Assembly (NCBI GenBank): GCA_031178565.1
Contig: JAPSIU010000094.1
Location: 1-9,203, forward strand
DNA: 9,203 nucleotides
Direction: 5' to 3'
Source: Leucobacter sp.
Lineage (GTDB): Bacteria; Actinomycetota; Actinomycetes; Actinomycetales; Microbacteriaceae
Shown in pieces: positions 1-5,265 of the stretch; position 1 is the first letter of the stretch; the number at the start of each line of letters is the position of its first letter. The notes under the pieces were generated by a model. That model saw only the letters and a list, made by a program, of their open reading frames with translations. It was not told where the DNA came from and made no database searches. The position numbers were made by a program, and so were the translations under genes.

Positions 1-2
1 AG

Positions 3-401
3 CTCGACTCGGCGGAGCTCGCGAAGATCGCGCTCAGCGGATTCGGCCTCGACGCCTGGCTAGTCGATGGAGTCGGCGAGCTCATCGTCGCCACGACCCC
101 GGGTCGTGAGATCCGGGATCCCGAACCCCCGCTCGCGCACCTGCTCGACGCGGATCTCTCGATCTTCGCCGCCTCTCCGCACCGCTACGAGCGGTATGCG
201 GCGGCCGTGCGTGCGGAGTACGCGCACGTACCCGAGGCGGAGTTCGCCGCGGGCCGCTCCCGGATCCTCGGCGGATACCTGGAACAGCCCTGCATCTACC
301 GCACCCACACGGGCCGGCAGCTCTGGGAGCAGCGCGCCCGCCGGAACGTCGCCGGCGAGGTCGAGCGGCTCCGACGCGCGATGTCGGCTCCGGAGGGGTG
401 A
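3..401 (+). CDS. HD-superfamily metal-dependent phosphohydrolase (COG4339-like), C-terminal part
   Basis: The reading frame is open from the left edge to TGA at 399-401 and gives 132 residues, so the start and the N-terminal HD metal site lie outside the window. The pattern matches the C-terminal part of the COG4339 family of predicted HD phosphohydrolases, which are soluble proteins of unknown substrate. Recognisable parts are a DADLSIFAASPHRYERY stretch, then an AVRAEYAHVPEAEFAAGR helix, then a YRTHTGRQLWEQRARRN segment. In this family the corresponding blocks read roughly as DLAxLG, RxEYxHVxDxxFxxGR and iYxtxxgrxxwExxARxN. The gene ends 34 bp before the stop of a convergent transporter fragment. 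No lesion is visible in the part present. The family assignment is from memory of the conserved blocks, and the enzymatic role is inferred. Confidence 0.7.
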   Translation, partial: LDSAELAKIALSGFGLDAWLVDGVGELIVATTPGREIRDPEPPLAHLLDADLSIFAASPHRYERYAAAVRAEYAHVPEAEFAAGRSRILGGYLEQPCIYRTHTGRQLWEQRARRNVAGEVERLRRAMSAPEG

Positions 402-435
402 GCGGGAAAGCCGTCGGATCCTCGGGTCTCGCGCG

Positions 436-951
436 CTACCCGGCCGCGGGTCCGCTCTCGGATCCGGGCGCGGACGAGATCGCGTCCTCGTCGATCTGCG
501 GCTTCGGCAGCGCGAGGCAGATGAATCCGACGGCCGCGGCGATGACCACCATGTAGAAGGCGGGCGCGAGCAGATTGTCCGTCGCCCCGACGAGCCAGGT
601 GCTCACGTACGGGGCGGTGCCCCCGAACACCACGTACGCGATGTTGTAGCCGAAGCCCGCTCCGCTGAACCGGTTCTTCACCGGGAACAGCTCGACGAAC
701 GCGACGCCGAACGGACCGAAGTAGACGGCGAGCGCGAGGCCCAGCAGCGCCTGACCCGCGATCGCCCCCGCCGCCGTGCCGTTGCTCGCGAGCATGTACG
801 CGGGAACCGCGATGGCCGCGCTCAGCAGGGCGCCGACGACGAGCACGGGTTTGCGGCCGACCCGGTCCGAGATCGCGCCGGCGACCGGCATGGCGATGAA
901 CGCGAGCAGCAGGGCCACCGCATTGGACAGGAAGGCGACGGACGCGTCGAC
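436..951 (-). pseudogene. MHS/ProP-type MFS transporter, 5'-truncated C-terminal half
   Basis: About 171 residues of a Major Facilitator Superfamily transporter remain, ending at TAG (438-436 on the minus strand). The sequence includes the typical MFS loop signature AGAISDRVGRKPVL after a hydrophobic helix, then LFPVKNRFSGAGFGYNIAYV, which resembles the metabolite:H+ symporter subfamily (ProP/KgtP/ShiA type) around TM10. About five or six membrane segments are seen. A full MHS protein has about 430 residues, so TM1-6 are missing. Recognisable transporter sequence can be followed back to about 946-951 (VDASVAFLSN). Further upstream the frame has no family character and meets a stop at 1003-1005. 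An internal GTG at 916-918 gives a nominal 160-residue ORF, but it starts in mid-protein and should not be taken as a real start. Plus-strand antitoxin debris begins at the junction. Substrate unknown. Confidence 0.75.
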
Positions 952-1001
952 TGTTGACCACGACCGAGTGGCAGCGAGTGCGGAAGGGGCTTCGGCTATG
1001 A
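951..1001 (+). pseudogene. AbiEi-like antitoxin, C-terminal scrap
   Basis: The plus frame ending in TGA at 999-1001 reads LLTTTEWQRVRKGLRL and stops in an ATGA overlap with the toxin-like frame that starts at 998. In AbiE-type toxin-antitoxin operons the antitoxin gene lies directly upstream of the nucleotidyltransferase toxin and often overlaps it by 4 bp, so position and overlap support this call. The scrap itself is too short to identify on its own. The rest of the antitoxin has been replaced by the MFS fragment on the other strand. Confidence 0.4.
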
Positions 1002-1207
1002 GTTACGCCGGTGCGCCGACGAATGTGCGCTCTTTGGAGCAGCGCATTCGCAATCTCGAGGGCAGTGAGGGGCTGGCCCACCGACGTCGCATCGCCATGG
1101 CCCTGGTCGTCGTCGGTCAGATGCTCCCCGAAGGGGCGATCAAGGGCGGCAGCGCGATGGCGCTGCGCTACGGACGCGGCACACGATTCACCCGAGACCT
1201 TGTTTAA
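998..1207 (+). pseudogene. AbiEii/AbiGii-type nucleotidyltransferase toxin, N-terminal fragment
   Basis: Sixty-nine residues run from ATG at 998 to a premature TAA at 1205-1207. Residues 49-58 read KGGSAMALRY and residues 63-67 read RFTRD. This is the glycine-rich motif plus the start of the DxD metal motif of the AbiEii nucleotidyltransferases, which normally read GG-S/T-A-x-A-L-R-x and then RxTRDLD. Family members are about 250-300 residues. The ORF breaks right after R-D-L: the second metal aspartate is replaced by Val-stop, so the enzyme cannot be active. AbiEii proteins are toxins of type IV (AbiE) abortive-infection or toxin-antitoxin systems. Upstream is the 4-bp overlapping antitoxin remnant; downstream is unrelated, less GC-rich DNA. 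Confidence 0.7.
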
Positions 1208-1371
1208 GAAAGCCGCGCTAACGATGCTTCTGACCGGTGGTTTGGTTCTGGGTGGCTGGTGCCGCTCAGGCTCAACCCCATGTGGCATCGGTTCAGGCAG
1301 TAGCAACTTCGGCTTCTACCATTGCCATTCCTTTTGTCGCTGAGCGCAGCAGAGCCCTCTTGAGTCCAGGT
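1203..1371 (+). pseudogene. Possible decayed secreted-protein N-terminus (signal peptide remnant)
   Basis: From 1203 one frame reads FKKAALTMLLTGGLVLGG, which is two lysines followed by a hydrophobic core. A one-base shift near 1249-1256 then gives a second frame reading VAGAAQAQPHVASVQAV. Joined, this resembles a Sec signal peptide with an A-x-A cleavage site (AQA|QP) and the start of a mature protein. Neither frame alone is a sensible gene, and no domain follows. Base composition is visibly less GC-rich than in the flanking genes, which suggests foreign origin. The family is not recognised, and the reading depends on assuming a frameshift. Confidence 0.3.
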
Positions 1372-1431
1372 TGCTGCCAACCTATCGCGGAGCACTTTGA
1401 CAAGCGAGAGGATCACGTAGTGTCCCACCCG

Positions 1432-1560
1432 CTATTTGTAGTGTTCGGCGAGGGCACGGCGCACGCTGGAGGCGCCGACGCCGAGCACGCGGGCGACATC
1501 CTGCCGACCGTTGAAGATGCCATCGTGTGGGCGAACAGCTCGTTCAACGCATCGAGGCAT
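1432..1560 (-). pseudogene. Serine recombinase (resolvase/invertase), C-terminal HTH remnant
   Basis: On the minus strand the frame that ends at TAG (1434-1432) reads RPHDGIFNGRQDVAR, then VLGVGASSVRRALAEHYK. This is the C-terminal helix-turn-helix (HTH_7-like) of resolvase/invertase-type serine recombinases: a short helix, a turn at GVGAS, and a recognition helix SSVRRAL. The frame continues upstream to about 1558 but loses family character, and the catalytic N-terminal domain (about 140 residues with the active serine) is absent. It is therefore a leftover of a mobile element. The nearby direct repeat at 1601-1643 may be connected with it. Confidence 0.55.
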
Positions 1561-1600
1561 CGAGAGACTAAGACCACGGAAGCATGCCGATCCAGACGTG

Positions 1601-1643
1601 GCTACTTTTACAGATCTACAGGGTTCTGCTCTCGGTATAGAGC
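1601..1643 (+). repeat. 43-bp imperfect direct repeat, left copy
   Basis: This copy has a right half, GGGTTCTGCTCTCG plus nine bases (1621-1643), that matches the second copy (2905-2927) at 21 of 23 positions. The left 20 bases match at 12 of 20, beginning with GCTAC in both. The right half contains a small perfect inverted repeat, GCTCT (1628-1632) and AGAGC (1639-1643), with a 6-base loop. No T-run follows, so it is a poor fit for an intrinsic terminator. It sits 11 bp beyond the stop of map. Confidence 0.7.
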
Positions 1644-1654
1644 GGCCGTAGACG

Positions 1655-2446
1655 TCAGGAACAATCGCAGTTCTCGCCGGGGAGGGTGAGGACCTCCGCT
1701 CCGTGGTCGGTAATGGCGATGGTGTGCTCGCTGTGCGCGGTACGAGCCCCGGTCGCGCTGCGCAGAGTCCATCCGTCGTCGGGGTCGGTGATCAGTCGGT
1801 CGGTGTCGGCCATCACCCATGGTTCGAGCGCGAGCAGGAGGCCGGGACGCAGCTTGTATCCGCGGCCGGGTCGCCCCACGTTCGACACATGCGGATCCTG
1901 GTGCATGGTCGAGCCGATGCCGTGGCCGCCGAACTCGGTGTTGATGAGATACCCCGCCCCCGAGAGGACGTCCTCGATCGCGTGGGAGAGGTCGCCGAGG
2001 CGGACTCCGGGACCGGCGATGGCGATCGCGGCGGCCAGCGCCTGCTCGGTGGCGGTGATCATCGCCACATCCTCAGGGGCGCGAGTGCTTCCGACAATGA
2101 AGCTGATCGCGGCATCCGCCGCAATGCCGTCCTTCTTGACGGCGAGATCGAGGGTCAGCAGATCGCCGTCCGCGAGCCGGTAGTCGCGCGGCATGCCGTG
2201 CAGCACGGCATCGTTGACGGCCGTGCAGATGTAGTGCCCGAACGGGCCATGCCCGAACGAGGGCGCGTAGTCGACGTAGCAGGAGGTCGCCCCGGCATCG
2301 AGGATCATCGCTCGTGCCCACTGGTCGATTTCGAGCAGGTTGGTGCCGACGCGGCATCGCGCTCTGAGAGTGTGGAGGATATCGCCGACGAGTCGACCGG
2401 TGACTTTCGCGCGGGCAACTTCGGCAGGGGTCAGTATCTCGATCAC
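1655..2446 (-). CDS. map: Type I methionine aminopeptidase
   Basis: A 263-residue cytosolic metalloprotease of the pita-bread fold that removes the initiator Met from nascent proteins. The five metal ligands are visible: D100 and D111 (in LTLDLAVKKDGIAADAAISF), H175 (in FGGHGIG), E208 (in LALEPWV) and E240 (in SEHTIAIT). H83 (VNDAVLHGMP) and H182 (MHQDPHV) match the substrate-site histidines, and the spacing closely follows the E. coli enzyme (H79, D97, D108, H171, H178, E204, E235). The length is that of a compact type I enzyme with no N-terminal zinc-finger extension. The start is GTG at 2446, preceded by a GAGGAG-type ribosome site about 9 bases upstream. It is divergent from the XRE gene, with 67 bp between starts and a palindrome inside. 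It has no ribosomal-protein, secY or adk neighbours, unlike typical housekeeping map loci, so it is probably an accessory copy (inference). Confidence 0.95.
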   Translation of the reverse strand: MIEILTPAEVARAKVTGRLVGDILHTLRARCRVGTNLLEIDQWARAMILDAGATSCYVDYAPSFGHGPFGHYICTAVNDAVLHGMPRDYRLADGDLLTLDLAVKKDGIAADAAISFIVGSTRAPEDVAMITATEQALAAAIAIAGPGVRLGDLSHAIEDVLSGAGYLINTEFGGHGIGSTMHQDPHVSNVGRPGRGYKLRPGLLLALEPWVMADTDRLITDPDDGWTLRSATGARTAHSEHTIAITDHGAEVLTLPGENCDCS

Positions 2447-2476
2447 GAGGGCAGCTCCTCTACGGTTCCAATAACT

Positions 2477-2500
2477 ATCCCGGTAATTCTATACCGGGAT
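2477..2500. promoter_or_regulatory. Operator-like palindrome between map and xre
   Basis: ATCCCGGTA (2477-2485) and TACCGGGAT (2492-2500) form a perfect 9-bp inverted repeat around a 6-base A/T-rich spacer. Allowing one extra base, the symmetry continues outward (ACTA on the left, TAGT on the right). It starts 31 bp upstream of the map GTG and ends 13 bp before the xre ATG, so a dimer bound here would block both promoters. The most likely ligand is the adjacent XRE protein, acting as an autorepressor. A TATAGAAT -10-like sequence for map lies within the spacer on the minus strand. Confidence 0.65.
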
Positions 2501-2506
2501 TAGTAT
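2501..2506 (+). promoter_or_regulatory. Possible -10 box of xre
   Basis: TAGTAT ends 7 bases before the ATG of xre. If it is the -10 element, transcription would start at or next to the start codon and the mRNA would be leaderless, which is common in actinobacteria. The GGAG at 2508-2511 is too close to the ATG to be a normal ribosome site, which favours this reading. No convincing -35 is seen; that position overlaps the palindrome. Confidence 0.35.
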
Positions 2507-2513
2507 TGGAGTC

Positions 2514-2822
2514 ATGGTCAGATTGCCGCTCACCCCCGAAGAAGTTCAGCGCGGAGAACGCCTCGGCGCATTGCTGCGACGCACGCGAGGCTCCCGATCT
2601 ATGCTCGACGTCGCACTGAATGCGGGTGTCTCGCCGGAGACGCTGCGGAAGATCGAGGCCGGTCGTGTCGCCACACCGGCGTTCTCCACGGTTGCCGCGA
2701 TCGCAGCAGTGCTCGGGCTTTCCCTCGACAGCATCTGGTCCGAAGTCATCCGGACGCAGGACGAGAGCACCCGCCAGCAATCGACTCGCCCTATCCGCGA
2801 GCCGCTGCTGGCGCCCGGATAA
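2514..2822 (+). CDS. XRE/Cro-type HTH transcriptional regulator
   Basis: A 102-residue protein with a single HTH_3-type domain at about residues 17-75. The core reads RSMLDVALNAGVSPETLRKI followed by EAGRVATPAFSTVAAIAAVLGLSLDSIW, matching the five-helix lambda-Cro fold with its recognition helix at SPETLRKIE. The C-terminal tail of about 25 residues is polar and has no recognisable domain, so there is no obvious ligand-binding or protease part. The start ATG at 2514 is the first in-frame start and lies 13 bp after the palindrome. The protein probably binds that palindrome and represses itself and the divergent map gene (inference). The right copy of the 43-bp repeat lies 62 bp beyond its stop. 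An antitoxin-like role is possible, but no toxin partner is visible. Confidence 0.88.
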   Translation: MVRLPLTPEEVQRGERLGALLRRTRGSRSMLDVALNAGVSPETLRKIEAGRVATPAFSTVAAIAAVLGLSLDSIWSEVIRTQDESTRQQSTRPIREPLLAPG

Positions 2823-3034
2823 CAGGCGTGCCCCTCCTTGGCCGAGCGCACGTGAGAACGTAGAAACAAACCGATTCAGACGGAGCTACCTTCACGACTG
2901 CACGGGGTTCTGCTCTCGATGTAGAGCCTTGGCGCAGCACCCCTGGTGGACGCCGGAGGTTCAGCCGTCGTCGATGACCTCCACGCCGGCGCAGGTGAGC
3001 CACGCGCTGTGGTCACCGGGGAGGTCCCGCGTAC
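2823..3034. other. Junction stretch between xre and truncated MFS gene
   Basis: These 212 bp contain the right copy of the direct repeat and about 105 bp that belong to neither neighbour. On the minus strand a frame ending at TGA (2963-2961) reads LPGDHSAWLTCAGVEVIDDG. That looks like a genuine protein C-terminus, but I do not recognise it, and it stays unassigned. MFS-like coding begins near 3035. Confidence 0.4.
2885..2927 (+). repeat. 43-bp imperfect direct repeat, right copy
   Basis: This is the second copy of the repeat at 1601-1643, in the same orientation and 1284 bp away. The near-identical part is 2905-2927, and it retains the GCTCT (2912-2916) / AGAGC (2923-2927) inverted repeat. 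The left half is diverged. A conserved core with differing flanks is what hybrid attL/attR sites of an integrated element would look like, but no intact integrase is present between or next to the copies. Confidence 0.7.
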
Positions 3035-3898
3035 GGGGATGCCGTCGTCGATGTCGCGCAGAACTCCCAGGGCCTGCGCGTGCAAGAGGCATATGGACGC
3101 TCGCTCCTGTCCTCGATGCATGCCGGGTGGAGCATCGGCGCCGCCACGGGCGGTCTTGTCGGTACGATCGCCGCCTCCACCGGAGCGCCTCTGCTGATCC
3201 ACCTCGCGGCGTGGGGTGCCCTCTGCACGCTCGCGGTGACCTGGGCTTCGCGTTCGTTCCTACCCGACCCCGGTGTCGCGTCGCGGGACGGCGAAACCGC
3301 CGGTCCTCTTGGACGGCGGGCGATGTGGCTACTCGCACCGCTCGCGTTCGTCGCTTTGGCCGACGTCACGGTCGAGGACATCGGTAACAACTGGTCAGCG
3401 GTGCTGCTCGCCACCGAACGCGGCATGTCCGCCTCTGCGGCGGGGATCGGACTGAGCGTGCTGCTGGGAGCCCAGTTCATCGGCCGAATGCTTGGCGACC
3501 GCTTCATCGATCGAGCCGGCAACAAGCCGGCACTGGTCACGAGCCTGACTCTCGTCGCCGGAGGTCTGCTCCTGGCCGCATGGGCGCCCTGGGCCGCACT
3601 CACCCTCGCGGGCTTGGCACTGGCCGGGCTCGGCTGCGCGATCACCGTGCCGTTGGCTTTCGCCGGAGCCGATGCACTGCCCGGCCTGAACCCCCACGTG
3701 GGAGTGACATGGGTGAACTGGATCATGCGGGCGGCGACCATCGCGCTCACGCCCGCGATCGGCGGCATCACCACGCTCGCATCACTGCCCATCGCAATCA
3801 CCTTGGTCTCCCTCATCGCGATCATCGCGCTCGCCATGCAGGCACGATCACCGAATCGCACCCGGCGAGACGCTGCATCCCCCTGGACGACGATATGA
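3035..3898 (+). pseudogene. MFS transporter, 5'-truncated
   Basis: About 287 residues of an MFS permease remain, against about 390-400 for the family. The recognisable part begins GDAVVDVAQNSQGLRVQEAY, which corresponds to the region around TM4 and its following loop, and continues through the TM7-12 half to TGA at 3896-3898. RMLGDRFIDRAGNKPALV is the second-half loop motif. The upstream frame is closed by TGA at 2996-2998, so the first helices are gone. The GTG at 3080 is only an internal start. The type resembles sugar- or drug-like MFS proteins of actinobacteria; the substrate cannot be told. The stop overlaps the start of the CPBP gene (ATGA at 3895-3898), so the two were once a translationally coupled operon. 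Confidence 0.75.
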
Positions 3899-4726
3899 CT
3901 CACTCAGCCGCACCACTACCCCGCCGAATCGCCTCCGTCGCGTGGAGGATCGCGCTCGCCGGCTTCCGCTCGGCACGGGCCTGGCCCTCGTGTCGGCCCT
4001 GCTCCCCACCACGCGCGAGCCCTCCGATCCAACGACACTGACGATCCGGATCGCCACGGGCCTAGCGATCAGTGCTCTCACACTCACCGTGATCGCCCTG
4101 CTCATCCGGATCGCGGACCGAAAGCGGATGAGCGATGCAGGGCTGACGAGCATCCGCGAGGGATGGCGGCTCGCCCTCTGGGGCGCTGCGGTCTGGACCT
4201 TCCCGGCCGCCGCGACCTTCGGCGTGCTCGCCCTCCTGGGCGCCCCGCTGACCGTCACCGTCTCCGCGCCGGAGGTCGTTGGAACGACGGCCCTTCTTCT
4301 CCTCGCTGTGCTGACCACGGAGGCGCTCCCCGAGGAAGCGGTCCTTCGCGGCTACGTCACGACCGCACTCGGAGAGGTCGCCCGCGGTTGGTGGGTCATC
4401 ACGATCCAAGCGGTGCTCTTCACCCTCTTCGCGGGACTCCTGCGCCAGAACTGGAACCCCTCCGATCTCTCCCTCTTCCTCACGATGGGAATCGGTTTCG
4501 GCTACCTCCGCATGATCACCGGCTCGGTGTGGATGTCGGTCGGCTTCCACACCGCCTTCCAGACCGGAGCCCAACTCGTCCTCACCCATGACGCCGTGCA
4601 CTTCGCCGGCAACACCGGCACGGCGATGCTCGCCTCGGCGTCATCCCGTTCACGGCCGCCGCGATCCTCATCAGCAGCACCGGCATCCCCCGCGCCGTCG
4701 CCTCCGAAGTGCGCGCATCGCACTGA
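3895..4726 (+). pseudogene. CPBP/CAAX-type intramembrane protease family protein, with two frameshifts
   Basis: The ATG at 3895 overlaps the MFS stop and begins MTHSAAPLPRRIASVAWRIA. After TTC (3964-3966) the sensible frame shifts by one missing base and continues GTGLALVSALL. Several membrane helices follow, with the motif EEAVLRG (EE at 4332-4337), then FAGLLRQNW, then GFHTAFQ (His at 4548-4550). A second missing base after 4634 moves the end into GVIPFTAAAILISSTG and TGA at 4724-4726. Restoring both bases gives about 277 residues, normal for the family. The second family motif normally supplies a His (FxxxH); here no His is present in the equivalent stretch, so protease activity would be doubtful even without the frameshifts. 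Family members process or protect against peptides and modify membrane proteins. It ends 30 bp before the convergent HxlR stop. Confidence 0.8.
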
Positions 4727-4756
4727 GCCCTGCCCGCTCCAGGGGCCACGCGTGTT

Positions 4757-5179
4757 CTATCGGATCTCACTGTCCGGGTGCGCTGCGTCATACGCGCGGC
4801 GCGCGTCTGCGATGGATTCGCGGTGGTCGAGCGACCAGTCCGCGAGCGCTTTGACGAGATGGGTCAGGCTTGCTCCGGTTTCGGTGAGTCGATAGTCGAC
4901 CTGGGCGGGAACGGTGGGATAGACCGTGCGAGTGACCAGGCCGTCACGCTCCAGCCTGCGAACGGTCAGCGTCAGCATCCGCTGGGAGATGCCCTCGATG
5001 GCTCGCTGAAGCTGCCTGAATCGACGCGGGCCGCCGGCGAGCTCCACGATGACGAGCACCGACCATTTATCGCCCACCCGGTCGAGCACATCGCGGATGC
5101 CGCAGTCGGGGTGCTCGGGCAGCCCGCACGGATCGAGCTCGGCGGTGCCGGGGGTTACTTCGGTGTGCGTCACTGACAC
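4757..5179 (-). CDS. HxlR-family (DUF24) winged-helix regulator
   Basis: A 140-residue protein with the complete HxlR pattern: CGIRDVLDRVGDKWSVLVIV at about 26-45, GPRRFRQLQRAIEGISQRML as the DNA-binding helices, and VRRLERDGLVTRTVYPTVP as the wing. Cys26 lies at the position used by redox-sensing family members (YodB, HypR, QorR), and an extra Cys18 is eight residues upstream. The start is GTG at 5179, preceded by an AAGGAGG ribosome site 7 bases upstream. The gene is divergent from the oxidoreductase gene, with an operator-like palindrome at 5221-5238. HxlR proteins usually repress the divergent gene until oxidised or alkylated by electrophiles. The oxidoreductase partner makes that role likely here, but the specific signal is inferred. 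Confidence 0.92.
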   Translation of the reverse strand: MSVTHTEVTPGTAELDPCGLPEHPDCGIRDVLDRVGDKWSVLVIVELAGGPRRFRQLQRAIEGISQRMLTLTVRRLERDGLVTRTVYPTVPAQVDYRLTETGASLTHLVKALADWSLDHRESIADARRAYDAAHPDSEIR

Positions 5180-5220
5180 GAGACTGCCTCCTTGTGGGGT
5201 CGTGGCGGGTGCTCCAGGAT

Positions 5221-5238
5221 TTCAGTGTAGTTACTGAA
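5221..5238. promoter_or_regulatory. HxlR operator-like palindrome
   Basis: TTCAGT and ACTGAA form a perfect 6-bp inverted repeat around GTAGTT. It lies 28 bp before the oxidoreductase start and 42 bp upstream of the hxlR-type start. TAGTTACT-like cores are typical of HxlR/DUF24 operators. A TACACT -10-like box for the regulator (minus strand, 5230-5225) falls inside it, which suggests autorepression together with control of the divergent gene. Confidence 0.65.
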
Positions 5239-5265
5239 GAGAACCACGTAAGGAGTCGCCGCAAC

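Larger units (their letters stand above)
1208..1654. other. Stretch without an intact gene
   Basis: No credible full-length gene was found on either strand. The stretch holds the signal-peptide-like piece, the recombinase HTH tail and, at 1601-1643, the left copy of the direct repeat. Several long open frames here (for example the plus frame 1237-1689) have no domain character and appear to be open by chance. Confidence 0.6.

Noticed and set aside
67..957. Long plus-strand open frame of 296 codons
   Set aside because: It runs through the HD gene and antisense to the MFS fragment, is Arg/Ser-rich, and has no domain pattern. It is a high-GC shadow frame.
1628..1643. Hairpin in the direct repeat as a terminator for map
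   Set aside because: The stem is only 5 bp and there is no U-tract in the map direction. The second copy lies beyond xre in the same orientation, which does not suit a terminator for both genes.
1237..1689. 150-codon plus-strand open frame starting GTG
   Set aside because: It runs across the recombinase tail (antisense), the left repeat and the end of map. Only its first part has any protein character, which is listed as a signal-peptide-like remnant.
4728..4744. Small hairpin CCCTG-N7-CAGGG between the convergent CPBP and HxlR genes
   Set aside because: The stem is only 5 bp and no T-run follows on either strand, so a terminator cannot be supported.
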